In this document: positions 17,019 to 26,277 of the stretch, piece by piece | Position numbering within the stretch: position 1 is the stretch's first letter | How the letters are laid out: every line of letters begins with the position of its first letter | Assembly: GCA_003243255.1 (NCBI GenBank) | Contig: QFQM01000035.1 | Coordinates: 1 to 32,484 of the forward strand | Direction: 5' to 3' | DNA length: 32,484 nt | Origin: Flavobacterium psychrophilum | GTDB lineage: Bacteria > Bacteroidota > Bacteroidia > Flavobacteriales > Flavobacteriaceae | The notes under the pieces: generated by a model | The model's input: only the letters and a program-made list of their open reading frames with translations | Databases searched by the model: none | What the model was told of the DNA's origin: nothing | Program-made: the position numbers and the translations under genes

Positions 17019-19082
17019 ATGTTAGAAGAAAAGAATGATAACCTGCATAATGCAGATGGAGAGCAATTAAACGAAGTAAACGGTACACTTCAAACCGATT
17101 ACACGGCTGAAAACGACAACAACGAAAATGAGGAATCTCCTGTAGTTCACGAAACAGAAGGGCAATTGCCTTTTGCGCCAAAAGAATTACTTGAGGCTGC
17201 AAAAGTAGCCGATGAACCGGAAGAAGAGCCTGCTGCTGAAGCTCCTACTGAGGAAAAACAGTTATCCGCTGTTGAGTCGATTGCCGAAACTAACGCCGAG
17301 CAAAGCGAGGATGAATCGCTGCTTGATGCGCATGACATTCCTATGAAAAACTACGAAGAGCTGTCTATGGATGAGCTTGCCGCAGAACTTGAAAAGTTTG
17401 TAACCGTAGAAAAGGTAATGTCGGTTAAAGACCACGTTGAAGAAATAAGAAAAGAATTCTATTCAAAATACAATCATTTTATAGAGGAGAAAAAAGACGA
17501 GTACAGCCACGAGAACAATGGCGATACTTCAGAATTTGAATACCACTACCCTCTTAAAAATAAATTTGACACCCTATATAACCAATACAGGGATAAGAAA
17601 AACACCCACTTTAAAAAACTTCAGACAGATCTTAAAGGGAACCTTGAGAACAGGCTGGCAATAATTGAAGAGCTTAAAAGCGTTTCAGAAGGTGGTGAAA
17701 ACATAAAAGATGCACTTAAACACGTAAGTGAACTTCGTGAGCGCTGGAAAAACGCAGGGCCTATTCCCCGTGATAAATACAACCACGTGTGGAACAACTT
17801 CCACTTCCATATCGAGCGTTTTTATGATCACCTGCACCTTGACAGGGAAGCCCGCGATATGGACTTTAAACACAATCTTGAGCAGAAGCAAAAGATAATT
17901 GCGCGTGTTGAAGAGCTTGTAAACGAAGAAGATATCAACAAAGCATTCCGTGAGCTACAGGCACTGCACAAAATCTGGAAAGAAGAGATTGGACCTGTAT
18001 CTAGAGAGCACCGCGAAGAGATATGGAACCGCTTTAGTGAACTGACAAAACAGCTTCACGACAAACGCGAGGCACTTGTTGCCAAAAGCAAAGAGCTTGA
18101 AGAAGATAACCTGGCTAAAAAGAAAGAGATCATCGCTCAGATAAATGCTATCTCTGAAGAGAAAATCACTGCTCACAATGCATGGCAGGGACAGATTGAC
18201 CGCATTGAGGCATTAAGGGAACAGTTCTTTAAAGCCGGAAAAGTACCTTTGGAAGTAAATGAAGAAACCTGGGCATCGTTTAAAGACGCTGTAAGGAACT
18301 TTAATTCAGTTAAAAACTCTTTCTATAAAGATATTAAAAAAGACCAGCAGGAGAACCTGAACAGGAAACAGGCTCTTGTTGAAAAAGCAAGATCACTTCA
18401 GGACAGCGAAGATTTTGCAGCCACGACCGCCATCATGAAACAGATACAGGACGAATGGAAAACCATCGGCCATGTACCAAGAAAGTATTCAGACAGCGTA
18501 TGGAAAGAATTCAAAGCAGCTTGTAACCATTACTTCGACAGGCTTCACGCTAAGCGTAATGAAGCAAACCACGAAGAACTGGAAGCATTCGACAAGAAAA
18601 AAGAATACCTGGATCAGCTTAAAGGATTTGAACTGACCGGCGACCATAAAACCGATCTTGATGCCATCAAAAAGCATATAGAGAACTGGAAAGGCTTAGG
18701 CCGTGTACCTCAGGCAAGAAGACACATAGAAGGTAAATTCAACAAGATCCTTGATGCCCTTTTCGAAAAACTGAGCCTGTCTAAGAAAGAAACTGAGATG
18801 GTTCGTTTTAACAACCGCCTGGAGCAGCTTTCTGAAGGTGATGATACCCGCAGACTGGAAAACGAGCAGCTTTTCATTATGCGTAAGATCGACGAAGTAC
18901 AGTCAGAGATATTCCAGCTGGAAAACAACATTCAGTTTATCTCTAACGCTAAAGGTGACAATCCTTTTGTAAAAGAAGTACAAAAGAGCATTGAGCGCCA
19001 CAAAGAAGAACTTAAAACCTGGAAAGACAAGCTTAAGCAAATCAGGGAACTTAAAAAACAGCAACAGGAAGGAGGGGAATAA
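17019..19082 (+). CDS. DUF349 repeat protein
   Basis: A 687-residue cytoplasmic protein. The first 110 residues are a very acidic, low-complexity Glu/Asn/Ala segment. Then come five DUF349 units of about 75 residues, each with a W-containing helix and a G-x-V/I-P turn: RWKNAGPIPRDKYNHVWNNF, IWKEEIGPVSREHREEIW, QFFKAGKVPLEVNEETW, EWKTIGHVPRKYSDSVW and NWKGLGRVPQARRHIEGKF. The C-terminus is a coiled coil of about 80 residues (ENEQLFIMRKIDEVQSEIFQL...), with the whole repeat region likely helical. Members are widespread in Bacteroidota, but the biochemical function is not established. The transcript has its own promoter and a clean terminator. Confidence 0.92.
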   Translation: MLEEKNDNLHNADGEQLNEVNGTLQTDYTAENDNNENEESPVVHETEGQLPFAPKELLEAAKVADEPEEEPAAEAPTEEKQLSAVESIAETNAEQSEDESLLDAHDIPMKNYEELSMDELAAELEKFVTVEKVMSVKDHVEEIRKEFYSKYNHFIEEKKDEYSHENNGDTSEFEYHYPLKNKFDTLYNQYRDKKNTHFKKLQTDLKGNLENRLAIIEELKSVSEGGENIKDALKHVSELRERWKNAGPIPRDKYNHVWNNFHFHIERFYDHLHLDREARDMDFKHNLEQKQKIIARVEELVNEEDINKAFRELQALHKIWKEEIGPVSREHREEIWNRFSELTKQLHDKREALVAKSKELEEDNLAKKKEIIAQINAISEEKITAHNAWQGQIDRIEALREQFFKAGKVPLEVNEETWASFKDAVRNFNSVKNSFYKDIKKDQQENLNRKQALVEKARSLQDSEDFAATTAIMKQIQDEWKTIGHVPRKYSDSVWKEFKAACNHYFDRLHAKRNEANHEELEAFDKKKEYLDQLKGFELTGDHKTDLDAIKKHIENWKGLGRVPQARRHIEGKFNKILDALFEKLSLSKKETEMVRFNNRLEQLSEGDDTRRLENEQLFIMRKIDEVQSEIFQLENNIQFISNAKGDNPFVKEVQKSIERHKEELKTWKDKLKQIRELKKQQQEGGE

Positions 19083-19105
19083 ACCTCTTATTCTATAGAT
19101 AATAA

Positions 19106-19130
19106 AAGCCGGCTACAAGCCGGCTTTTTT
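19106..19130 (+). terminator. Rho-independent terminator of the DUF349 gene
   Basis: AGCCGGCT (19108-19115) pairs perfectly with AGCCGGCT (19119-19126) around an ACA loop, flanked by A's and followed by T's. Confidence 0.9.
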
Positions 19131-19158
19131 GTTTTACATTTATGCAAAATTTTTAATT

Positions 19159-19806
19159 ATGCAGGTTCTTCTATTTCTATTCGCTTTAATTATTATAGTC
19201 TTTAATCTAATAATAAACCTATCAAATATTACCAGAATTATAAAATATTGCCTAAAACACAATACCCTTAACAAATTCTGGCCAAACTATTACAAAGCGT
19301 GTGTTAGTGGACGTGCAATATACTCTACCATTATCGCTTCTATACTCGCCTTAATTCTATTCTTACTACTGGTACCTATCATTATAATAAGAGGAATACT
19401 GAAAAAAGAAGAAATCGAGCAAATGCGAAAATCCGGAGTTTATTTTGATTACAATAGCAGTACTCCTGAGAGGTCAAAAATTTTTAAAACCAACCTCCCC
19501 TCGATTGGGCTTAATGATATTACAATTAATTCATCAGGAAACATAAACACTGACTGTATGAAAGTAATTGATGAACTTACCCGCCAATCTAAGAATGAAT
19601 ATACTTTAGTATTTGATCCTATGCAGGAAATTGAAGTGAATAGTGAAATCGTAACGGTACCATTACTAATCACAGTGAATACTTCGGTTTACCCGGCTTA
19701 TTTTATTTACACTCCTTTCCAAAAAGAACAATATACCAATATAAGCAACACATTAAAGAAAAATGGTATACACCAAACGGTTTATTTTTCACTTCAACCT
19801 CTATAA
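19159..19806 (+). CDS. Unrecognised two-helix membrane protein
   Basis: A 215-residue protein from the ATG at 19159. The frame extends to a TTG at 19129, but that codon lies inside the terminator T-run of the previous gene, so the internal ATG is preferred. There are two membrane segments (about 2-22, VLLFLFALIIIVFNLII, and about 55-80, IIASILALILFLLLVPIIIII-like), then a soluble C-terminal domain of about 135 residues with SIGLNDITINSSGNINTDC and a Thr/Val-rich region. I recognise no family. The AT-rich composition and isolated position between two terminators suggest an accessory single gene. The gene is real by length and organisation; function unknown. Confidence 0.65.
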   Translation: MQVLLFLFALIIIVFNLIINLSNITRIIKYCLKHNTLNKFWPNYYKACVSGRAIYSTIIASILALILFLLLVPIIIIRGILKKEEIEQMRKSGVYFDYNSSTPERSKIFKTNLPSIGLNDITINSSGNINTDCMKVIDELTRQSKNEYTLVFDPMQEIEVNSEIVTVPLLITVNTSVYPAYFIYTPFQKEQYTNISNTLKKNGIHQTVYFSLQPL

Positions 19807-19844
19807 AAAAAGAGGGGCCGGCAACCAATAGCCGAACCCCTCTT
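19805..19844 (-). terminator. Terminator of the T9SS surface-protein gene
   Basis: AGAGGGG (19811-19817) and CCCCTCT (19837-19843) form the stem, with GGC/GCC pairing inside. The T-run lies on the minus strand (A's at 19805-19810), so it serves the leftward gene, whose stop is about 25 bases away. Confidence 0.75.
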
Positions 19845-19867
19845 ATGAACTAAAAACTATTACTCTG

Positions 19868-22800
19868 TTACTGTTTTACAATTTTAAAAGTAGCAGTTCC
19901 ACCATTTGCTCCGGTTGCCATAAGCAGGTAAGTAGCGCTTGGCAGTGATGATATATTGATCTGAGTTGAAGTAGCATTCACCTGTTGGTAAAGTACTTTC
20001 TGACCAAGAAGGTTATAAACAGAAAGTTCTGTTATATTTTCTCTTCCTTCAATATTCATGATATCTGAAGACGGATTTGGATAGATTGAAAGATTTGCAA
20101 GAGCAAAGTCATCAGATCCCAGTACTATATTTACTGTTATTGCCAATATATCGCTATCACATTCTCCAACAGTTTGTACAGCACCATAAACAGCACCATC
20201 AATTAACGGTGTAGTGTCAGGAATCTGAATCCAAACATCTTCATCCAAGAAGTACCACTGAACAGTAGCACCCGCTGTAAACTCAACTTCAAGATCAGCA
20301 ACAGTTTCTCCATTAGTATAATCCTGCTCTTCAGAACCTACCGGTGCAGAAGGCATATCAGTAACCACAACATCTACTGTAGCAGCTAAACTTTCACATT
20401 CGCCCAACGTCTGGGTTACAGAATACTGACCTGACACAAGTGCATCATTCGGTGTTACAGGATCTCCTGAAGGAGAATACCAGTTAACCGTATAACCTGC
20501 AGTAGCACCAGCTTCAAGAGCAGCTACAAAAGCTTCTCCACAGAATGATTGCTGAGCAGTTGGGAACGGCGCAACAACATTAGTAAGGGTAATAGTAACC
20601 GCTGTTCTTTGGCTTTCGCAACCGTCAACAGTTTGTGATACATAAAAAGTTCCGGCTGAAACTAATCCCTCTAACTGATCTGTACTTGTTTGTGAACTAT
20701 ACCAGTTAAATGTTGCATTTGGCAAACCTTCTACCGCTAATTCAGCAAAAAGAGAGCTATTACAAATATTAAAGCTTTGTGCAGCAGGAGCATCAATGCT
20801 ATTAAGAGTAACAGTTACCGAAGCTCTCGCTCCTTCACATTCTCCTACCGTTTGTGAAACATAATAAGTTGTACCTGTAATAACAGGAGTTGAAGAATCA
20901 AGTGAAGCTGTGGCAGTAGCACTCGCATACCATGTTAAGGTTGCTCCCTCAACTGCTTCAACAGAAACATCAGCAAGTGTCGAACCAAAACATATCAATT
21001 GTGGAGTTGTAACCGGAGCCGCAACAGCCTCATGAACAGTAACTGTAACCGCGTCTCTTCCACTCTCACATCCGTTAAGATTTTGAGAAACATAATAAGT
21101 TCCTGACGCTAAAGCAGTGGTAGCCGTAAGCGCTGTAGCACTTGTTTCAGAATCATACCATTTTATAGTAGCTCCTGTTGCAGGAGTAGCCTGTAGGTTA
21201 GCTACTGTTGCGCCAGCACAGAATTCCTGATCATCAACAGTCGGAGCTGTTACTGTATTAATAGTAACCTGAACTGTTGCTTTTGCACTTTCACAGGTAG
21301 ATATAGTCTGGCTTACATAGTAAGCACCGGTTGCAAGTACAGTATCTGCTGTAAGTGGCGTAGTACTTGTTTGCGTTGCATACCATTTATAGGTAATAGA
21401 GCTATTAGGGTTTACAGGAAGGTTAGCAACCGTAGCGCCTGAACACAATTGTTGTGGCTGGATTACCGGTGTAACAATTGAAGCTAATGTAACCTGACAA
21501 GCAACTTTTACACTCTCACAGATTCCCACTGTTTGAGAAACATAATAAGTACCTGTACCTAAAACTGTAGTTGACGCTAATGTTGTAGTAGCTGTTTGTG
21601 AAGCATACCATTTTATTGTTCCTCCCGCCTCGCCTGTAGCAACAAGGTTAGCTACTGTAGCACCTGATCCTGCACAAAAAGTTTGTGCAGCTACTGTAGG
21701 AGGTGCTATTGTTGTAACATTTACAGCAACGGTAGCTCTTGTACTTTCACAACCATTTATTGTTTGAGATGCATAATAATTACCTGTAACCAAAGCTGTA
21801 GTTGCAGTAAGAGCAGTACCACCTGTTAAAGCGGAATACCATTTAATATTTGTTCCCGAAGTAGTCTGCAAATTAGCTACAGTTGCACCACCACAAAATT
21901 GCTGTGCCGCAGCAGTTGGCAGAGCTAAAGGATTTAATGTAATCGATACAGCAGTTGACCTTGCACTTTCGCAAGTACCCACCGTTTGAGAAACATAATA
22001 AGTTCCAGCAGTAAGAGTTGCTGTCGAAGCCAATGCAGTACCACCTGTTGAAGCTGTATACCATTTATAAACTGCACCCGGAATACCATTAACCGTAAGA
22101 TCGGCATATGTCGCAGTAGGACACATATTCTGATCTGCAGCAGTAGGTGTTGCCGGAGTAGTACATGCATCAAGCTCATATGTTACATTAACTTTCCATG
22201 TGTTGTTATCAACTTTATTGTACGTAGTACTACAAATAGGATCGCTTGAAGTATTTGACGTCCATGTTCTCCACGCCCTAAGCTCAAAACCAACAGTTCC
22301 TGTAAGGCCGTTTGCAAAAGCAATATTCGATCTTGAATAAGTAGCAGTTCCTGCACCACTAACTGATGGTCCACTTGTTATAGCTGCTTCTGTAGTATTG
22401 TTAGTAGTACAAACCAGTAAGCTTCTTTGTTCAGACTGCCATGCACCAGCTGCTGCAGTCATTGTATAATTTGTGCCAACCGAAGCAATCTTATACCCAA
22501 CAGGTACTGTAACAGACAATACTCCAGGACATGCAGTTGCAGAAGTCGTGGTTAGCGTACCCGCACTAGTATTAAAATAACTTGTACTAACGTCGCCTGT
22601 TGTATATGTATATGAAATTTGTGCTACTGTAAAGCTACCCTGCTTCCATATTCCCGTTGTACCTCCACAATTAGAACGAACCCAGAAATTATACGTCATT
22701 CCCGGAATACCTGTAACAGTAGCTGAGTTAGTAGGTGAATTCCCTGAAGGCGTTGTTGTACTCGTAGGCGGTGTAGCCGAAGTAGAATAATAATAATCAT

Positions 22801-23599
22801 ATCCACCTGAAGGAACTGTCGCAGGAGCTGTCCAACTAAGAGTTGCTCCAGTCATTGAAGACACATAAGTAATATTTGTAGGAGAAGGACAAGTTGTAAA
22901 AACATCTGCTGAAAAAGCAAAAACATTCACAACACCTGTACCTGCAGTTCTCGTAACTGTAACACTTTGTACCGTTTTTGACTGATTTGCAGCAGATAGT
23001 GCAAATGAAAACTGATACATTCTTGGATTAACACTATTGGGCTCAAGAAGATTACTGGTGTACCCTACACGTCCAATACCTTGTATTGCTGCATTAGCGC
23101 CATTAAACCAGTCCGGTACTGTCGCACTGAAAGACTGGTTAGTCCCGTCTGAAAAATTAGCAACAACACTGATAGTTCCCTCTGCACTTCCTGAAGAAGC
23201 CAGCATATATAGTGTTTTCACAGGAATTGGTGTTGTAAAAGCTAATGTACCGGGGGTATTGGTAATAAGTCTTAATGAGTTATTGGCTGTTAATGGAGCC
23301 AACTGATAACTTAATCCCGGAGTAGCAGTAACGATAGAATTAATAAGCCCATTTGCAGGAACACCATAAGTAATAGGGGTACTTGTGCTGTTAAGTTTCC
23401 AGTCATTCGCTACTAAAGCGAATCCTGCTCCATCGAAATCGGTAGTTGTTGTAGCAACAACCGTTCCGGTTCCGTTCGCTATTACATCGGCGTTGAGACC
23501 CGATGCAATTGGCATGGTTTGATACTCCTGAGCTGTGGCAGTTTTCACAGCAAAAAGAGCCATCAAACCCAAAATCAAATTAGGTAATCTTTTTGTCAT
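19868..23599 (-). CDS. T9SS-exported surface protein with FN3 and nine Ig-like repeats
   Basis: A 1243-residue secreted protein. A signal peptide (1-23, cut after ATA before QEYQ) leads to an N-terminal beta-rich domain (about 24-235). An FN3 domain (about 237-326, LSWTAPATVPSGGYDYYYS...MTYNFWVRSNCGG) and a further unassigned domain (about 327-478) follow. Nine Ig-like units of about 75 residues (482-1159) each carry an early FC-G-A cysteine, KWY, YYVSQT and a late CES/CEG cysteine. The tail (1167-1243, SIYPNPSSDIMNIEG...VYNLLGQKV...FKIVKQ) is a T9SS type A sorting domain. It is probably displayed on or released from the cell surface for adhesion or polymer binding; no catalytic domain is visible. 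Confidence 0.93.
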   Translation of the reverse strand: MTKRLPNLILGLMALFAVKTATAQEYQTMPIASGLNADVIANGTGTVVATTTTDFDGAGFALVANDWKLNSTSTPITYGVPANGLINSIVTATPGLSYQLAPLTANNSLRLITNTPGTLAFTTPIPVKTLYMLASSGSAEGTISVVANFSDGTNQSFSATVPDWFNGANAAIQGIGRVGYTSNLLEPNSVNPRMYQFSFALSAANQSKTVQSVTVTRTAGTGVVNVFAFSADVFTTCPSPTNITYVSSMTGATLSWTAPATVPSGGYDYYYSTSATPPTSTTTPSGNSPTNSATVTGIPGMTYNFWVRSNCGGTTGIWKQGSFTVAQISYTYTTGDVSTSYFNTSAGTLTTTSATACPGVLSVTVPVGYKIASVGTNYTMTAAAGAWQSEQRSLLVCTTNNTTEAAITSGPSVSGAGTATYSRSNIAFANGLTGTVGFELRAWRTWTSNTSSDPICSTTYNKVDNNTWKVNVTYELDACTTPATPTAADQNMCPTATYADLTVNGIPGAVYKWYTASTGGTALASTATLTAGTYYVSQTVGTCESARSTAVSITLNPLALPTAAAQQFCGGATVANLQTTSGTNIKWYSALTGGTALTATTALVTGNYYASQTINGCESTRATVAVNVTTIAPPTVAAQTFCAGSGATVANLVATGEAGGTIKWYASQTATTTLASTTVLGTGTYYVSQTVGICESVKVACQVTLASIVTPVIQPQQLCSGATVANLPVNPNSSITYKWYATQTSTTPLTADTVLATGAYYVSQTISTCESAKATVQVTINTVTAPTVDDQEFCAGATVANLQATPATGATIKWYDSETSATALTATTALASGTYYVSQNLNGCESGRDAVTVTVHEAVAAPVTTPQLICFGSTLADVSVEAVEGATLTWYASATATASLDSSTPVITGTTYYVSQTVGECEGARASVTVTLNSIDAPAAQSFNICNSSLFAELAVEGLPNATFNWYSSQTSTDQLEGLVSAGTFYVSQTVDGCESQRTAVTITLTNVVAPFPTAQQSFCGEAFVAALEAGATAGYTVNWYSPSGDPVTPNDALVSGQYSVTQTLGECESLAATVDVVVTDMPSAPVGSEEQDYTNGETVADLEVEFTAGATVQWYFLDEDVWIQIPDTTPLIDGAVYGAVQTVGECDSDILAITVNIVLGSDDFALANLSIYPNPSSDIMNIEGRENITELSVYNLLGQKVLYQQVNATSTQINISSLPSATYLLMATGANGGTATFKIVKQ
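20123..22156 (-). repeat. Nine tandem Ig-like coding repeats (about 225 bp each)
   Basis: Protein units start near residues 482, 558, 633, 708, 784, 860, 935, 1010 and 1084. Units 1-6 are Thr/Ala-rich and similar; units 7-8 are more diverged; unit 9 has lost its first cysteine (DYTNGE in place of FCAGA) and is acidic. Confidence 0.85.
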
Positions 23600-23790
23600 T
23601 TAGCTAAATTTAGGTTAATGTAATTTTCAGAAAATTAAGAAATTAATACCTAAATTTATAAAGTTTTGTGAAAATTGTGTTTTTATAACAAAAAACAAAA
23701 ATAAACAACACAATAATACAATAACCGCGATTTTTACAGTAAAATTTAACCAATCAAATCCATAAACATTTAATAATCTTAAGATTAATT

Positions 23791-24918
23791 CTACTCACGC
23801 CAATCCGAGGAAACCGGTATTTTGTACGAATTTACCTGAGGCTGTTTAATTATCTGCTTTTCATACCTTGGAGTTATTGAAAAGTCAATGAATTTTTCAT
23901 CTTTGTATTTAGTATGTTCTACAATGGCTGACACCTTTACATTTACATCTATTGGCTGAACATAGTTATCATTTGCCAGCACTAAAAGATACTTACCCTG
24001 AAGCATATTCGCATCGGTAAAACGCTTATAACCCGCAATACCTTTTCCTTCATCAAAAGATTTAAATACCTTATCCTGAAACAAAAGCTTACTGTTTGAC
24101 TCATTAACCAAAGTATAGGCCACGTCTTCACCATTGTTAGGCAATGCAAGATTAGTCAGGGCTCCTGCTGCAATACCGCCTAATGGTGTTGTAAAATAAC
24201 TTGCAGCCCCCTGAACAGCACCAACAATCATCTTACGGTTCTGGTTCCAGTACTCATTGCTTTCTTTACCTACGCCTACCCAATATGCCCATGCAACCAC
24301 CTTTTTTGTTTCATCTTTACCTATAACATTTACCGGAAGAGAAAACGGCACAGTCACTCTTGTCTCCCCAATAGTTGTTCTGGCTTCAACCCTTTGGTTT
24401 TTATCCATCACTATTTCCTCATATTTCTTTTCGAAATAAGGTACTTTACGCGTCTTCTGAACTTTAAGTGTATCATAACCTACAACTACATCTTTGGTAA
24501 CAGAATTCCAAACCGTATCCTGTTTTGTGATCCATTTTACCGAAGTGACATAATTTTCCGTTTGTTTGGATGCAGGTATACGTATGATCTTCACAGTACA
24601 TAATCTGACATCTTTTGCCGTATTACTGAACCTGAACTTATAAACCGCCTTGTTACCTATTATAAATTCCCTGTTTTTTTCTTTTTTAATCTCATGCGAT
24701 TTGTACTTATATGTTTCAGGATATTCAAAAACAGAAACTTCATCGATGGTATTTCCATTAGCTTCTTCAACGGTCAGCAACACCCTGTCACCGGCAGCAA
24801 AACTGTAAAAAAGTTCTTCAGATGCCGCAGGATTGATACGCAGTTGCAAATCGGCTACGGTGATTTTTTGCCCAAAAGAAACAGCCGTAAACAACAGCAG
24901 GGCGAGAAATTTGTTCAT
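23791..24918 (-). CDS. Unrecognised exported protein downstream of mazG
   Basis: A 375-residue protein with a signal peptide (NKFLALLLFTAVSFGQ, cleavage near residue 17), so periplasmic or outer-membrane associated. The first 210 residues are beta-rich (GDRVLLTVEE, VSVFEYPETY, YKFRFSNTAKDV). A Gly/Ala-rich hydrophobic stretch (about 231-260, MIVGAVQGAASYFTTPLGGI-type) could insert in a membrane or form a fibril-like hairpin. It ends with another beta-rich region (YLLVLANDNYVQPIDVNVKV). I recognise no family. The start lies 18 bases after the mazG stop with no terminator between, so it is probably cotranscribed with mazG; a functional link is not evident. Confidence 0.7.
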   Translation of the reverse strand: MNKFLALLLFTAVSFGQKITVADLQLRINPAASEELFYSFAAGDRVLLTVEEANGNTIDEVSVFEYPETYKYKSHEIKKEKNREFIIGNKAVYKFRFSNTAKDVRLCTVKIIRIPASKQTENYVTSVKWITKQDTVWNSVTKDVVVGYDTLKVQKTRKVPYFEKKYEEIVMDKNQRVEARTTIGETRVTVPFSLPVNVIGKDETKKVVAWAYWVGVGKESNEYWNQNRKMIVGAVQGAASYFTTPLGGIAAGALTNLALPNNGEDVAYTLVNESNSKLLFQDKVFKSFDEGKGIAGYKRFTDANMLQGKYLLVLANDNYVQPIDVNVKVSAIVEHTKYKDEKFIDFSITPRYEKQIIKQPQVNSYKIPVSSDWRE

Positions 24919-24936
24919 ATAGTAAGTAAAAGTGAT

Positions 24937-25710
24937 TTATAGTTTTTTTGCTTCGTTCCAGAAAACATCCATTTCAGCAAGGGTCATATCAGCTAAGGGT
25001 TTTCCAAGCTCAGAAGCTTTGCTTTCAAGATACATGAAACGCTTAATGAACTTCTTATTGGTACGTTCCAGTGCATCTTCGGGATTGATATTAAGGAAAC
25101 GGGCATAATTAATCATCGAGAACAACACATCACCAAACTCAGACTCTATCTTATCCTGGTCTCCGGTTTTAACCTCTTCCTGAAATTCTTCGATTTCCTC
25201 CTGAACCTTATCCCATACCTGGTGCGGTTCTTCCCAGTCAAAACCTACCCCTTTAGCCTTATCCTGAATACGGCTGGCTTTTACCAATGCCGGCAGGCTT
25301 TTAGGGACACCTTCCAAAACTGATTTCTTGCCTTCTTTAAGCTTCAGTTTTTCCCAGTTTTGTTTTACCTGCTCTTCGTCTTCTACAACAACATCGCCAT
25401 AGATGTGCGGATGGCGGTGTATCAGCTTATCACATATCTCATTAGCCACATCAGCAATATCGAAATCGCCGGTTTCACTGCCTATTTTGGAATAAAAAAC
25501 AATATGAAGCAATATATCTCCAAGTTCTTTCTTGATTTCCTGAAGGTTATTATCAAGAATAGCATCACCAAGCTCATAGGTCTCCTCAATGGTAAGATGG
25601 CGAAGGCTTTGCAGGGTTTGCTTTTTGTCCCATGGGCATTTCTCACGAAGATCATCCATGATATCAAGAAGCCTGTTAAATGCATCAAGTTGTTGCTGGC
25701 GTGTGTTCAT
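24937..25710 (-). CDS. mazG: MazG nucleoside triphosphate pyrophosphohydrolase
   Basis: A 257-residue all-alpha NTP pyrophosphatase that hydrolyses (d)NTPs to NMP and PPi, a house-cleaning activity; in E. coli MazG also lowers (p)ppGpp. The N-terminal catalytic core has CPWDKKQTLQSLRHLTIEET, the metal-binding EETYE (42-46) and KELGDILLH (E62, D65), then HIYGDV. A second MazG-like half follows (EIEEFQEEV, ESEFGDVLFSMINYARFLNINPEDAL), giving the standard two-domain form. It follows DUF5606 on the minus strand but is separated from it by a strong hairpin terminator, so some internal promotion or read-through is needed. Confidence 0.96.
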   Translation of the reverse strand: MNTRQQQLDAFNRLLDIMDDLREKCPWDKKQTLQSLRHLTIEETYELGDAILDNNLQEIKKELGDILLHIVFYSKIGSETGDFDIADVANEICDKLIHRHPHIYGDVVVEDEEQVKQNWEKLKLKEGKKSVLEGVPKSLPALVKASRIQDKAKGVGFDWEEPHQVWDKVQEEIEEFQEEVKTGDQDKIESEFGDVLFSMINYARFLNINPEDALERTNKKFIKRFMYLESKASELGKPLADMTLAEMDVFWNEAKKL

Positions 25711-25731
25711 CTGATAATTTTTTGTAAAAAT

Positions 25732-25766
25732 AAAAAATCCTGCCTTCTGTTTCCAAAAGGCAGGAT
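25732..25766 (-). terminator. Terminator between DUF5606 and mazG
   Basis: ATCCTGCCTT (25737-25746) pairs perfectly with AAGGCAGGAT (25757-25766) around a 10-base loop. The minus-strand side continues in a T-run (A's at 25732-25737), so it terminates leftward transcription after DUF5606. Confidence 0.88.
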
Positions 25767-25789
25767 AGTATATTTGTTATAGCGGTAAA

Positions 25790-26221
25790 CTATTCTTCAG
25801 TTTTTACTTCTTCAGCAGCAGGAGCATCAACCGGAGCTTCCTGTATTGCAAAACCTTTAGCCTGAAGCATGTTATACCAGCTTAGTATCTTTTTGATATC
25901 TGAAGCATATACCCTGTCCTCATCGAACTCAGGAAGCACTTCTCTGAAATAAGACTCAAGTTTAGCGTTATCTTCTTTGTGAGATAATGCAGGCCCGTTG
26001 TTTTCTTTAGTAGCGATAGCTTTAAATACTTCCGAAAGGCGAATTTCACCGTCATAAGTATAAACAGAGATTTCAGAAAGCAAACTAACATTGCTTCTAA
26101 GCCCTACAGTTACTTTTTTGCCATCAACAAGAGATTCAGCAACAAAACCTGTGCGTGTCTGTAATTTCAGTTCGTATAATCCCGGTTTTCCGGAAATAGA
26201 TAATATTTTCTCGATGCTCAT
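25790..26221 (-). CDS. DUF5606 domain protein
   Basis: A 143-residue protein starting SIEKILSISGKPGLYELKLQ, the conserved opening of the DUF5606 family, which is found in Bacteroidota beside the deformylase gene. The first 60 residues look like a small beta barrel (GLYELKLQTRTGFVAESLVDGKKV), the middle is helical (KLESYFREVLPEFDEDRVYASDIKKILSWY), and the C-terminus is an Ala/Pro/Glu tail ending in TEE. No signal peptide, so cytoplasmic. It lies 56 bases after def on the minus strand. The biochemical function is unknown. Confidence 0.88.
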   Translation of the reverse strand: MSIEKILSISGKPGLYELKLQTRTGFVAESLVDGKKVTVGLRSNVSLLSEISVYTYDGEIRLSEVFKAIATKENNGPALSHKEDNAKLESYFREVLPEFDEDRVYASDIKKILSWYNMLQAKGFAIQEAPVDAPAAEEVKTEE

Positions 26222-26244
26222 TGTATTATTTTTTTAAAGGAAGG

Positions 26245-26274
26245 CAAATATCTAATCTTTGACCAAAAAAACAA
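26245..26274 (-). promoter_or_regulatory. Promoter of the DUF5606 gene
   Basis: On the minus strand TTG (26274-26272), exactly 19 bases and GATATTTG (26252-26245) match the consensus except for the first base of the -7 box. It lies in the gap after def, so DUF5606 need not depend on the def transcript. Confidence 0.45.
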
Positions 26275-26277
26275 AAA

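Noticed and set aside
19129..19158. TTG start for the two-helix membrane protein
   Set aside because: It lies in the T-run of the preceding terminator, so a transcript starting with it is unlikely; ATG 19159 starts directly with the membrane helix.
23600..23790. Promoter for the T9SS protein (TATTTTTG on the minus strand at 23703-23696)
   Set aside because: The -7 box matches, but the nearest TTG is about 15 bases away and the region is so A/T-rich that such matches are expected by chance.
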